A stretch of DNA of 64,000 bases from JAHECQ01 sp963775125 (lineage in GTDB: Bacteria; Actinomycetota; Acidimicrobiia; Acidimicrobiales; SZUA-35): contig CAVZHQ010000002.1 of assembly GCA_963775125.1 (NCBI GenBank), positions 620,001-684,000 of the forward strand. Direction: 5' to 3'. The notes under the pieces were generated by a model. That model saw only the letters and a list, made by a program, of their open reading frames with translations. It ran no database searches and was not told where the DNA came from. How positions within the stretch are numbered: position 1 is the first letter of the stretch; each line of letters opens with the position of its first letter. The position numbers and the translations under genes are program-made. Of this stretch, positions 50,066 to 62,910 are shown piece by piece.

Positions 50066-51237
50066 CGGTCGATGTCCCCCAAGATGAAGTAGAGGCTGGC
50101 GAGAATGGTGATGACGTCGGGGACGTAGCTGCCCTTCAGCAGCCACGGCGAAATCGACATGTTGGAGAAGCTCGCCGAGCGGATCTTCACCCGGAAGGGC
50201 TCGAGGCCGCCCTGGCTGACGACGTAGTAGCCCATCACACCGAGCGGGTTCTCGGTCTCGACGAAGGCTTCACCCTCGGGCACCTTGATGATGCGGGGAA
50301 CCTTGGCCATGATCGGGCCCGCCGGCATGGTGTCGAGCAGCTGATCGACGATGTGGCAGGCCTCGCGCACCTCTTGGAGACGGACCCAGTACCGGGCGAA
50401 GCTGTCGCCGTCGGGATGGGTCCAGACCTTCCAGTCGACTGCGTCGTAGGCGAGTCCCGGGTGCGGATTGTCGCGCCGGAGGTCCCAGTCGACGCCCGAC
50501 GACCGGATGTTGGCCCCCGAGAGTCCGTAGGCCAGACCGACATCGGCGGGGATGACCCCGATGCCGCGGCAACGGGCCTGGAAGATCTCATTGCCGACGA
50601 TCAGGTCTTCCATGACGTCGCAGAACTTGCGGATCTGGCCGAGCGACTGCTTGGTCTCGGAGATCCAACCGGCGGGAAGGTCGTCCTTCACGCCACCAAT
50701 GCGGTCGAAGTTGGGGTGGAACCGTCCGCCGGTGGCCGACTCGATCTGGTTGAGGATGTGCTCGCGGTCACGGAAGGCGTAGAAGATGGGTGTGACCGCT
50801 CCGAGCTGCACGCCCATGTCACCGAGGAACAGGGTGACATTGGCGATGCGGGCCAGTTCGAACAGGATGGTTCGGATGTGGCGGGCGCGCGGCGGTGCCT
50901 CGACTCCCATGAGCTGCTCGGCCGCGAGGATGAAGGGGACCTCGTTGGCGAAACTTCCCAACCAGTCGATGCGGTTGATGAGCGCCGTGACCTGGGGGTA
51001 GGTGCGAACCTCGGACAACTTCTCATAGCCGCGGTGCATGTATCCCATGATGGGATCGGCCTCGACGACCTGCTCGCCGTCGAGGCGGGCGACGATGCGC
51101 AGCGTGCCGTGAGTGGCAGGATGCTGCGGGCCGATGTTGAGGGTCATGCCCTCGGCCTCGAGTTCGACATTGACGCGGGCGTCGGCCGCCTGGGCGGCGA
51201 TGTAGGCCAGCTGGCGGCGATCGGAGATGGCGGTCAT
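50062..51237 (-). CDS. nuoD: Complex I subunit D (49-kDa homologue), first operon
   Basis: NuoD lines the quinone site next to cluster N2. The 391 residues contain MTLNIGPQHPATHGTLRI (His38 and His43 in the quinone loop), IMGYMHRGYEKLSEVRTYPQ, and the C-terminal PDVITILASLYFILGDIDR. R69 in the HRGYEK motif is the residue equivalent to the arginine methylated in mitochondrial NDUFS2. The ATG overlaps the nuoC stop by 4 bp. Confidence 0.97.
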   Translation of the reverse strand: MTAISDRRQLAYIAAQAADARVNVELEAEGMTLNIGPQHPATHGTLRIVARLDGEQVVEADPIMGYMHRGYEKLSEVRTYPQVTALINRIDWLGSFANEVPFILAAEQLMGVEAPPRARHIRTILFELARIANVTLFLGDMGVQLGAVTPIFYAFRDREHILNQIESATGGRFHPNFDRIGGVKDDLPAGWISETKQSLGQIRKFCDVMEDLIVGNEIFQARCRGIGVIPADVGLAYGLSGANIRSSGVDWDLRRDNPHPGLAYDAVDWKVWTHPDGDSFARYWVRLQEVREACHIVDQLLDTMPAGPIMAKVPRIIKVPEGEAFVETENPLGVMGYYVVSQGGLEPFRVKIRSASFSNMSISPWLLKGSYVPDVITILASLYFILGDIDR

Positions 51238-51968
51238 GCGGACTCCGGGTTCTCAGTAGATGCCGATCCGACAGAAGCTGGGTCGTCCGTTGCTTCTCCG
51301 TCACGGCCCGGCATGGGCTCGACGTCGACGATCCCCGGCCACGGCTTGATCAGACGAGCGAGCAGCGGGAAATCCTTGCGAAGCGGATGGCCTTCGAAGT
51401 CACCGGGCAGGTACAGGTGCCGCAGACCAGGATGGCCGGCGAAGGAGATGCCGAACATCTCCCATGCTTCACGTTCGTGCCAGTCGGCGCCCGGGTACTC
51501 ATGCGTCCAGGTCCCGACCTCGAGGCCGGGCTCGGGCACGTCGGCCTTGACCGTGAGACCCAGGTTGGTCGTCAGGCTGTGGACCCGGGCCAGCACCTGG
51601 AAGCGGGTCTCCCCGCCGGCGTATCCGGTGACTCGGCCAGTCGATGATTCTGCCGGCACGGCCTCGGTGTCGGCCGTCGCGCCGAGGAGGTTGTCGACGG
51701 TGGCGTCGAGCGAGCGACCGAAGGGTGACGGCATCCAGTCGATGGCCGACAGGAAGTTGAAGAACCGGAACTTCTGGCGCCCATGAAGGTACGTGGCCGT
51801 CTCGGACCATGCCTCGGCCGTGACCCGGATCCAGAGATCCTTTCCGGCCAGGAGATGGGACCCGACGACCGCGTCGCCGAGGTCGGTGGTGATGGCTTCG
51901 AGGAGGGCCTGTCGGGCCTCGTCGGAAGGGGCGGCGGTGGTGGCCTCGGTGTCAGCTTCCGATGGCAA
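51234..51968 (-). CDS. nuoC: Complex I subunit C (30-kDa homologue), first operon, TTG start
   Basis: NuoC is part of the hydrophilic connecting domain. The start chosen is the TTG at 51968 (PSEADTEATTAAPSDEARQA), preceded by GGGAG at good spacing; this overlaps the end of nuoB by 17 bp and gives 244 residues. The signature is WHEREAWEMFGISFAGHPGL followed by RHLYLPGDFEGHPLRKDFPL. An upstream extension of the frame lies wholly in nuoB and is rejected. Confidence 0.93.
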   Translation of the reverse strand: MPSEADTEATTAAPSDEARQALLEAITTDLGDAVVGSHLLAGKDLWIRVTAEAWSETATYLHGRQKFRFFNFLSAIDWMPSPFGRSLDATVDNLLGATADTEAVPAESSTGRVTGYAGGETRFQVLARVHSLTTNLGLTVKADVPEPGLEVGTWTHEYPGADWHEREAWEMFGISFAGHPGLRHLYLPGDFEGHPLRKDFPLLARLIKPWPGIVDVEPMPGRDGEATDDPASVGSASTENPESA

Positions 51969-52455
51969 GAGGATCTCCCTTCCACTTGGCGGCCATGTCT
52001 TCGTTCTGGATGAGTTCCTGGAGGAGCACGATGCCCTCGAGCAGTGCCTCGGGACGAGGTGGGCAACCCGGGACATACACGTCGACGGGAATGATCTGAT
52101 CGACGCCCTTGGTGACCGAGTAGCTGTCCCAGTAAGGGCCGCCACAGTTGGCGCAGGAACCCATGGAGATGACGTACTTGGGTTCGGGCATCTGCTCGTA
52201 CAAGCGCCGGATGGCGGGCGCCATCTTGTCAGTGACCGTTCCGGAGACCACGACGAGGTCGGCCTGGCGGGGGCTCGCCGGCAGGGGAATCACTCCGAGC
52301 CGCATGACGTCATAGCGAGGGGAGCCGAAGGCAGCCCCCATCTCGATGGCGCAGCAGGCCAGGCCCCACTGGTACACCCACAGGGAGTACTTCCGGCTCG
52401 TGTTGAGGAGCGCGGTGAGGGACTTGGGCAGCTTTCCCGACTCGACCAATCCCAT
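51952..52455 (-). CDS. nuoB: Complex I subunit B (N2 cluster), first operon
   Basis: NuoB holds the terminal 4Fe-4S cluster N2. In its 167 residues the ligands are C34 and C35 (WGLACCAIEM), C101 (SMGSCANCGGPY) and C131 (VYVPGCPPRPEALLEG). The length and layout are normal. It follows nuoA by 56 bp, the largest gap in this operon, in which nothing else is seen. Confidence 0.97.
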   Translation of the reverse strand: MGLVESGKLPKSLTALLNTSRKYSLWVYQWGLACCAIEMGAAFGSPRYDVMRLGVIPLPASPRQADLVVVSGTVTDKMAPAIRRLYEQMPEPKYVISMGSCANCGGPYWDSYSVTKGVDQIIPVDVYVPGCPPRPEALLEGIVLLQELIQNEDMAAKWKGDPLAIGS

Positions 52456-52511
52456 GCTGTTCTCGCCTCTCCCTGACGTTCGACTGTCCGCTGACCATTA
52501 CCTGCCCGGGG

Positions 52512-52877
52512 TTATACCCAGCGCAGCACACCCTTGCGCCAGGCGTAGGCCAGGCCGAGGGCGAGAATGAAGATGAAGATGACCATTTCGACGAGTCCGA
52601 AATACCCGAAGGCCTCGAGCCGTGTGGCCCAAGGGAAGATGAACACCGCCTCGACGTCGAACATCACGAACAGCAACGCGAAGATGTAGTAACGAATCTG
52701 GCTCTGGGACCACCCGTCACCCACCGGATCGACGCCGCTCTCGTAGTTCTCGACCTTCTGCTTCGTCGGACGATTGGGTCGGAAGAGGCTCGCCAGACCG
52801 ATGAAGGTCCCGACGAGGCCAAAGGCGAGGAGGGCGAAAATGCCAACGAGGAGGTAATCACGGAGGAAGTCCGACAC
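52512..52877 (-). CDS. nuoA: Complex I subunit A, first operon (GTG start)
   Basis: NuoA is a three-helix membrane subunit next to NuoH. The GTG at 52877 gives 121 residues. The conserved loop KVENYESGVDPVGDGWSQSQ is followed by IRYYIFALLFVMFDVEAVFI with the Asp and Glu of the second helix. It is the first gene of the eleven-gene operon; a promoter is placed so that the transcript would begin at or next to the GTG. Confidence 0.95.
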   Translation of the reverse strand: MSDFLRDYLLVGIFALLAFGLVGTFIGLASLFRPNRPTKQKVENYESGVDPVGDGWSQSQIRYYIFALLFVMFDVEAVFIFPWATRLEAFGYFGLVEMVIFIFILALGLAYAWRKGVLRWV

Positions 52878-52885
52878 GGCACCGG

Positions 52886-52914
52886 ATGCTATCCCTTATG
52901 AAGCCCTTGACCAA
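52886..52914 (-). promoter_or_regulatory. Probable promoter of the first nuo operon, leaderless
   Basis: On the minus strand TTGGTC (52909-52914) and TAGCAT (52886-52891) are exactly 17 bases apart. The -10 ends 8 bases before the nuoA GTG, so transcription should start at or within a base or two of the start codon. No ribosome-binding site is seen before the GTG, in agreement with a leaderless mRNA. Confidence 0.55.
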
Positions 52915-52943
52915 AGCCTCGGGGCCCGGAACTTTGCCAGGGG

Positions 52944-53831
52944 TCAGCGGATGTCGAGCCCGAACAGCTCGGTGAAACGAGCTTTGTACTCGTCGTCGTC
53001 CTCGATGGCCCCCAACGCAACCCAGTCCTCATCGCTGACCAGGGCCCGGTTGGCCGAGAGCTCGGGCCCGCCCCAGCCGCATGTCCAACGCAGCCGGTAC
53101 GCATCGGTGGTGACCGCGTCGTAGATCACATCGGCCACTTCGGAGGGCACTCCGGGGGTTTGGAGTCCCTTGGCGTAGAACGCGAACAGTCGGCGGTAAT
53201 GGGCGTCGTACGCCCCCGACTCGTTCGGCGCTTCGGTGTTCTTGGCCATGATCGCCGTTCGGACGATCCCGGGCTCGATCACCACGACCCGGATGCCGAA
53301 GGGGGCGAGTTCCTGGGCCATCCCTTCGCTCAGTCCCTCGACCGCCCATTTGGAGGTGACGTAGGGTGACTGGGCGATGGCGGCGAATCGGCCGGTGATC
53401 GAGCTGACGTTGACGATGCACCCGCTCCCCCGCTCACGCATCTGCGGAAGTACCGCTTGGCTGCAGCGGATGACACCATGCAGATTGACGTTCATGACTT
53501 CGTCGTACAGCTCGATCGAGCACTCCTCCATGACTGCGTTGCCCCCGATTCCGGCGTTGTTGACCAGGACATCGATGCGTCCGGCGTCGTCGAGGATCTC
53601 GGCCATCGCCCGGTTGACCGACTCCGAGTCGGCAACGTCACAAACCACCGGATGCACCACGACGCCGGCCTCCGCCGCCATCGAGGTCAGCTTGTCGCCC
53701 TTGTCGAGGCTGCGCATGGTCCCGTAGACGGTCCACCCTTTGGCCGCCAGGTCGACGGCGGCCGATCGGCCGATGCCGGAGTTGCTGCCCGTGACGACGG
53801 CGATGGTGGAGGAACTGGCGTGGTCGTTCAT
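52944..53831 (-). CDS. Short-chain dehydrogenase/reductase
   Basis: This is a classical SDR NAD(P)-dependent oxidoreductase, 295 residues. The cofactor motif is TGSNSGIG (14-21), then NNAGIGG, the catalytic Ser in VNVSSITG and Y-x3-K in YVTSKWAVEGLSEG. The C-terminal extension (RLRWTCGWGGPELSANRALV) is not diagnostic and the substrate is unknown. It lies upstream of the nuo operon on the same strand but is separated by the nuoA promoter. Confidence 0.9.
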   Translation of the reverse strand: MNDHASSSTIAVVTGSNSGIGRSAAVDLAAKGWTVYGTMRSLDKGDKLTSMAAEAGVVVHPVVCDVADSESVNRAMAEILDDAGRIDVLVNNAGIGGNAVMEECSIELYDEVMNVNLHGVIRCSQAVLPQMRERGSGCIVNVSSITGRFAAIAQSPYVTSKWAVEGLSEGMAQELAPFGIRVVVIEPGIVRTAIMAKNTEAPNESGAYDAHYRRLFAFYAKGLQTPGVPSEVADVIYDAVTTDAYRLRWTCGWGGPELSANRALVSDEDWVALGAIEDDDEYKARFTELFGLDIR

Positions 53832-53903
53832 GGGGGGAGCCTACGCAGTCTCGCCTGGCCCGTCACGCCCATGACCCGCCCATGACCCGCCGATTGCGCG
53901 GCC

Positions 53904-53909
53904 TAGCCT
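53904..53909 (+). promoter_or_regulatory. -10 box for dusB, probably leaderless
   Basis: TAGCCT lies 6 bases before the dusB GTG (53916), a spacing that implies a leaderless transcript. The same hexamer is the proposed -10 of rpsL and rplC. No convincing -35 is found at 16-18 bases. The 84-bp divergent gap shows nothing else. Confidence 0.4.
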
Positions 53910-53915
53910 GGGCGG

Positions 53916-55029
53916 GTGAAGATCGGTCCTCTCGACGTCCCGACGCCAGTCGTCCTGGCCCCCATGGCGGGCGTGACCAACGCACCGTTCCGTCGGCTCT
54001 GCCGCCAGTTCGGCGGCGGACTCTACGTGAGCGAGATGATCAGCGCGCGGGCGCTGTGCGAGGGCAGCGAGAAGACCGACAAGCTCGCCAGCTTCGCCCC
54101 TGACGAGAGCCCGCGGAGTCTGCAGTTGGCGGCCGTCGATCCGGTGTTCGTGAGGCGAGCCGTCGAGATCCTCGTCGCCCAGAACCGCGTCGACCACCTC
54201 GACCTCAACTTCGGTTGCCCGGTCCGCAAGGTCACGCGCCACGGCGGAGGCGGCGCCCTCCCCTACAAGCGCAAGTTGTTCCGGGCGGTCGTTCAGTCCG
54301 CGGTCGAAGCCGCTGGTGCGGTGCCGGTCACCGTCAAGATGCGGGTCGGGATCGACGATCAGCACCTCACCTACCTCGACGCCGGGCGCATTGCAGCCGA
54401 CTGCGGTGTCTCGGCTATTGCGCTCCACGGCCGCACCGTCCAGCAGCTCTACGGCGGCACCGCCGACTGGACGACGATCGCCCGGCTCAAGAAGGCCGTT
54501 CCCGATGTTCCGATCCTTGGCAACGGGGACATCTGGGAGGCGGCGGACGCCGTGCGGATGATGGACCAGACCGGCTGCGACGGTGTGGTCATCGGCCGTG
54601 GCTGCCTGGGACGCCCCTGGATCTTCGGCCAGCTCGAAGCGGCCTTGGCGGGGCGAGCCGATCCCCGACCCGCCGACGCTCGGGCAGGTCGTTCCGATGA
54701 TGGAGGACCACGCCGCGCAGCTGGTGTCGTGGTTCGGCGAACGCAAGGGTGTCCGCGAATTCCGCAAGCACAGCGCCTGGTATCTGAAGGGCTATCCAAC
54801 GGGTGGTGAGGCACGCGGCCGACTCGGCCAGATCGAAAGCCTGCAGGAGCTCGGCGAGTTGTTGGGCAACCTGCCCGACGTCGAGCTGCCCTCGTTCAAC
54901 TGGCGGGCGCAGAGGGGCCACACGCGGGGCCCTCAGGTCGTGGCCCTGCCCGACGGCTGGCTCGACGATCCCGACGACGATCGCACGGCCGACACCGACG
55001 CCGAGAACGAGAGCGTCTCCGGCGGCTGA
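53916..55029 (+). CDS. dusB: tRNA-dihydrouridine synthase, interrupted by a 1-base frameshift
   Basis: This is an FMN-dependent Dus enzyme reducing uridine in tRNA. From the GTG at 53916 the TIM barrel reads VVLAPMAGVTNAPFRRLCRQ, LDLNFGCPVRKVTRHGGGGA with catalytic C101, and GNGDIWEAADAVRMM. After residue 245 the frame derails in a GGGG run (54650-54653). The rest of the family sequence (GEPIPDPPTLGQVVPMMEDH, REFRKHSAWYLKGYP) is in the next frame and ends at 55029. Removing one G restores a full-length protein of about 370 residues. This could be an error in a homopolymer or a real mutation. The last 60 residues are acidic. Confidence 0.88.
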
Positions 55030-55041
55030 TCGGTTGACGTG

Positions 55042-55536
55042 TCAGCCCTGAGGCGCGTCGTGTAGTTCTCGCCGAGGCCGGGCGCGTCGCTCGGCGAAGA
55101 CCTTGGTCCAGTCCTGGTAGTGGCGCCGATCCCCGAAGCCGCGACGCTCCGCGGTGGAGCAGTTGTCCGGATCGTCGAGGAAATCAGCGAGGTTGGTGAG
55201 CGCCGAAAGAATGGCGTCGATATCGCTCTGGGGCACGGCCTCGGCGACGCCCGGTTTTCCGAAGAGTGCCTGGGGTTCGCCGGGGGTGGTGATGATCACC
55301 AGCGAGTCCGGTGATGCCTCGGCCATCTCGGCCAGGACGTCACGGCCGCGCAGACCCGGCGACTCGTCGGCCATCAACACCACAGCCGGCTTCTGGGCCT
55401 GCACCGCGAACAACGTCGCGACTGCGGTGTCGGTGAGACCGATGAGATCGAATCGTGGATGCTCGGAAACGAGCCGCCGCAGGTGCGCAGCAGCCATGGG
55501 ATCGGCAATTCCGAGCACAACCGTGTGCTTCAACAT
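55042..55536 (-). CDS. Degenerate receiver-domain-like protein
   Basis: This 164-residue protein has the layout of a CheY-like receiver. It begins MLKHTVVLGIADPMAAAHLR and contains KPAVVLMADESPGLRGRDVL, which aligns without gaps to the phospho-acceptor loop; Ala occupies the position of the phosphorylated Asp, with Asp one residue later. The Thr position (VIITTP) remains, but the conserved Lys loop is not clear. Such pseudo-receivers signal without phosphorylation. The C-terminus is Arg-rich. It lies 57 bp after the second nuoN, same strand, and no kinase is nearby. Function unknown. Confidence 0.7.
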   Translation of the reverse strand: MLKHTVVLGIADPMAAAHLRRLVSEHPRFDLIGLTDTAVATLFAVQAQKPAVVLMADESPGLRGRDVLAEMAEASPDSLVIITTPGEPQALFGKPGVAEAVPQSDIDAILSALTNLADFLDDPDNCSTAERRGFGDRRHYQDWTKVFAERRARPRRELHDAPQG

Positions 55537-55593
55537 GGCCCTAGCATCGGCATCGCAGCGGCCGAGTTGAGCCGCCGCCCGAGGCTGACGACG

Positions 55594-57158
55594 CTAGCGG
55601 AGCGCGCCGAGCGCCTGGGCGCCTTCGTCGAGCGCCGTGCGAAGAAGATCGGGGAACACGCCGAGGGCCAGGGTGCCGACCACGGCGACCCCGATGGCCA
55701 CCATCGTCGTGGGGGCGACCCGGCGGAGGGCAGGCAGCACGGCAACAGGGTCGACAGCCAGTTCTGGGTCCACATCGACCTCGGCCGCAGTGTCGAGGAA
55801 GACCGACACGATGATGCGAAGGTAGAGGAAGGCACCGACGACCGAGCCGACCATGGCTGCTCCGGCGATGATGTATTCCTCGCCTCGGACGGCTGCGACG
55901 ATGACGCCGAACTTGGCGAAGAATCCGGCGGTGAAGGGGACGCCGGCCTGGCCGAGGAGGAAGAGCACCAGCGCCGCGGCAAGCACGGGGCGGCGGTGCG
56001 CGAGCCCGCGATAGTCGTCGAGCGAGTGATCGTTGTCGCCGGTTCCACCGGCGACCGTCGCCACGGCGAAGGTGCCGGCAACCAACAAGGTGTAGGCGAT
56101 CATGTAGAAGAGCAAGGCCCGAATGCCGAGCAGCGAGGTCTCGGCCGAGCCGCTCCCCCCGGCATGGACGGCGATGAGCATGAAGCCGGCATGGCTGATG
56201 GACGAGAACGCCAGCATGCGTTTGACGTTGGTCTGCACGACAGCAAGGAGCGAACCGACGACGACGGAGACGACGGCCATGGCGCCGAGCACGGGCCGCC
56301 AGTCGTCGGCCAGCTGCCCGAAGGCGACGATGAACACACGGGCCAGAGCAGCGAACCCGGCCACCTTCACCGCCGAAGCCATGAAGGCGACGATCGGGGT
56401 CGGGGCACCCTCGTACACGTCCGGCGTCCACACCTGGAAGGGGACCGCCGACACCTTGAAGCCGAAGCCGACCAGCATCAGGGCCATGGCGACCAGGATC
56501 ATCGAACTGTCCTGGGAGGGGGTCAGCCCTCGCTCGTTGGTCATGGTGAGCGCTTCACGCATGGCCGACAGCGAGGTCGAGCCCGTTGCTCCGTAGGCCA
56601 ACGCGATGCCGTAGAGGAAGATCGCCGACGAGAGGGCACCCAGGATGAAGTACTTGAACCCGGCCTCTTGGCTGTCGGAGCGCCGGAGATGCAGTGCAGC
56701 GAGCACGTAGACGGCGATGGACATGATCTCGAGGCCGACGAAGGTGACGATGAGATCCTCGGCCGCAGCCAGGATCACCGCCCCCGCAGCCGAAAGTAGG
56801 AGGAGCACGTACCACTCGGGACCGTCGAGGCCTTCGCGCTTCAGGTAGTCGTCGAGGATCAACGCGGCCAGGAACACCGACAGGCAGATGACCGCGGTGA
56901 CGACGATGGTGAAGCTGTCGATCGCGAGTGCTCCGGCGACGACGGTGGCTCGTCGTCCTGGCAGGTCATCGAGGCGATTCCACATCGAGGGCAACGTGGC
57001 GAGCGCCGCGAGCGCAAGGAACGCGGTGACGCCGGCAGGAATGCTGCGGGTACGAGCCTGCGGGAACAGCGAGGTGAACGTGATCAGGAGCACGCCGCCG
57101 AGGGCGAGAATCACGAGCGGCCACAGCAGCGACCACTCGATCGAAGGTGTCTGCAACA

Positions 57159-57159
<1 letters not shown>
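55594..57159 (-). CDS. nuoN: Complex I subunit N, second operon
   Basis: This is a second NuoN paralogue, 521 residues, clearly different from the first copy. Blocks: VTFVGLEIMSIAVYVLAALH, SQEAGFKYFILGALSSAIFL, FKVSAVPFQVWTPDVYEGAP and MLAFSSISHAGFMLIAVHAG. Its ATG overlaps the nuoM stop by one base. It is the last nuo gene of the second operon. Confidence 0.95.
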
Positions 57160-61180
<4,021 letters not shown>

Positions 61181-61184
61181 GCCG

Positions 61185-61490
61185 TTATCCCTTCAGCGCC
61201 GCGAAGTCGTCGGCCGAAGCCGTTGGCCGACGACGCAGGAGCGCCACCACGATGGACAGTCCCACAACCACCTCGGCCGCAGCAACAACCAACACGAAGA
61301 AGACCGCCGTCTGTCCGGCCAGGTCGTCGAGCGAGTTCGAGAACGCAACGAACGTGAGGTTGACGGCATTGAGCATGAGCTCGAGACACATGAACATCAC
61401 CAGCGGGTTCCGTCTGACCATGAGCCCGAATGCGCCGAGGCAGAACAGCAGGGCGCTCAGCACCAGGTACCAGGTTTCGGTCACTTCCAT
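61185..61490 (-). CDS. nuoK: Complex I subunit K, second operon
   Basis: This is a second NuoK, 101 residues, three helices. The membrane glutamates are in VMFMCLELMLNAVNLTFVAF and LVVAAAEVVVGLSIVVALLR. The gap of 78 bp to nuoJ upstream is the largest in this cluster and shows no gene. Confidence 0.95.
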   Translation of the reverse strand: MEVTETWYLVLSALLFCLGAFGLMVRRNPLVMFMCLELMLNAVNLTFVAFSNSLDDLAGQTAVFFVLVVAAAEVVVGLSIVVALLRRRPTASADDFAALKG

Positions 61491-61568
61491 TGCGTACCCT
61501 GCTTGTGTTCGGCCCGTGGTGAATTGCGCTGCGGCTGCTTCGTGATCGACTGGATCATGCTCGACCGC

Positions 61569-62189
61569 TCACTCGATGCTCGTGCCGGGATCGTCGACCA
61601 CCAGGTCCTCGGCGCCCTCGTTGCGAACGAGCACGACCGCTCCGACCGTTGCGATGGTGAGCAACAGCGCGGTGGCCTGGAACGCCAGGACGTTGCGGGT
61701 GAGGAGATCGTGACCGAGTTCGACGATGTTGCTGGTGTCGTTGCCGTTGATGTCGCCGTTGTTGGTGGCGCCCGCCTCTGCCTGGCGGGGCACCATTGCC
61801 CCCGACTGACCGGTCAACGCTATTGCGCCGTCCTCGCCGCCCGGGCCGGAGAGGAACAAACCGCCCAGAATGAAGGCAAAGAGGGCGAGCGAACCCACGA
61901 GGGCCGCAGGCCGTTGGTAGGTGAGCGGCTCGGCCTTGATGTTCTCGGTGCGGTCGACGCCGAGGAGCATGATGACGAACAGAAAGAGGACGACGATGGC
62001 CCCGGCGTAGACCACGACCTGGACGAGGGCGAGGAAATGTGCCTGCTGAACGACGAACAGCACCGCAACGCCGAAGAAGCTGGCGATCAGTGACAGTGCG
62101 GCATGCACGGGGTTGTTCTGGAAGATGACGCCGATGGCACCACCGAGCACGATGGCGGCGGCGATGACGAAGACCACTACGTCAATCAA
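61569..62189 (-). CDS. nuoJ: Complex I subunit J, second operon
   Basis: This is a second NuoJ, 206 residues. Blocks: VVFVIAAAIVLGGAIGVIFQ, FFGVAVLFVVQQAHFLALVQ and VVVYAGAIVVLFLFVIMLLG. A hydrophilic loop of about 40 residues (EAGATNNGDINGNDTSN within it) lies between the last two helices. The ATG overlaps the nuoI end by 8 bp. Confidence 0.93.
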   Translation of the reverse strand: MIDVVVFVIAAAIVLGGAIGVIFQNNPVHAALSLIASFFGVAVLFVVQQAHFLALVQVVVYAGAIVVLFLFVIMLLGVDRTENIKAEPLTYQRPAALVGSLALFAFILGGLFLSGPGGEDGAIALTGQSGAMVPRQAEAGATNNGDINGNDTSNIVELGHDLLTRNVLAFQATALLLTIATVGAVVLVRNEGAEDLVVDDPGTSIE

Positions 62190-62910
62190 TGGTGCCCCCC
62201 GTGGTCATCGTGCTCATCGTGGTCTCGTGGCCGTGGCCGTGACCGTGATCGTCATCAGCGGCTTGCATCACGGGAGGATCCTCATGCGCCTGGCCCAACT
62301 CGGGGGCCCGCACGCCGTAGCCCAGCTCGCCAGACCAGCCGACTCGGTTCTCGTAGTCGGCACGGCCCGCCGGTGAGGTGGCCCGCATCCAGCCCGACGT
62401 GAACTCGTCTTCGCCCGGACGCCAGTCTTCCCACGGGAGATGCTGCGGTCGCCCGGTGACGGCATCGACCAGCAGCTCGTCCTTGGTGTAGATGGCGTCG
62501 TCTCGGTTCGTGAAGGAGAACTCGAACAGCTTCGATTCGGTGATGGCCTCGGTGGGGCATGCCTCGACGCAGAGGTCGCAGTGAATGCAGCGCAGATAGT
62601 TGATCTCGTAGATGAAACCGAAGCGCTCACCTGGCGATTTGGGATCGTCGACGGGGTTGTCGGCGCCCCGGACGTAGATGCACTTGGCCGGGCAGACACC
62701 GGCGCAGAGTTCGCAGCCGATGCACTTCTCCATGCCGTCTTCGTAACGGTTGAGCACATGGCGTCCGTGGGCCCGTTCGGGCTTCGGTGCTTTCTGATCC
62801 TTGTCGCTGATCTGCCCGTTCCGGCCGAGCCGGCCGCCGCGGTACTCACGAGTCGTCACGCCCTCGCCCCATTTCCGGAGCGTGACGCCGAATCCTTCGA
62901 GGTAACCCAT
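62182..62910 (-). CDS. nuoI: Complex I subunit I (two 4Fe-4S), second operon, His-rich tail
   Basis: This is a second NuoI, 242 residues against 166 in the first operon. Cluster ligands: C63, C66, C69, C73 (CIGCELCAGVCP) and C108, C111, C114, C118 (CIHCDLCVEACP). The N-terminus has an extra basic segment. The C-terminus is about 70 residues longer than usual and ends with DDDHGHGHGHETT and MSTMTTGGTID, a potential metal-binding tail. The ATG overlaps the nuoH stop by one base. Confidence 0.95.
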   Translation of the reverse strand: MGYLEGFGVTLRKWGEGVTTREYRGGRLGRNGQISDKDQKAPKPERAHGRHVLNRYEDGMEKCIGCELCAGVCPAKCIYVRGADNPVDDPKSPGERFGFIYEINYLRCIHCDLCVEACPTEAITESKLFEFSFTNRDDAIYTKDELLVDAVTGRPQHLPWEDWRPGEDEFTSGWMRATSPAGRADYENRVGWSGELGYGVRAPELGQAHEDPPVMQAADDDHGHGHGHETTMSTMTTGGTID

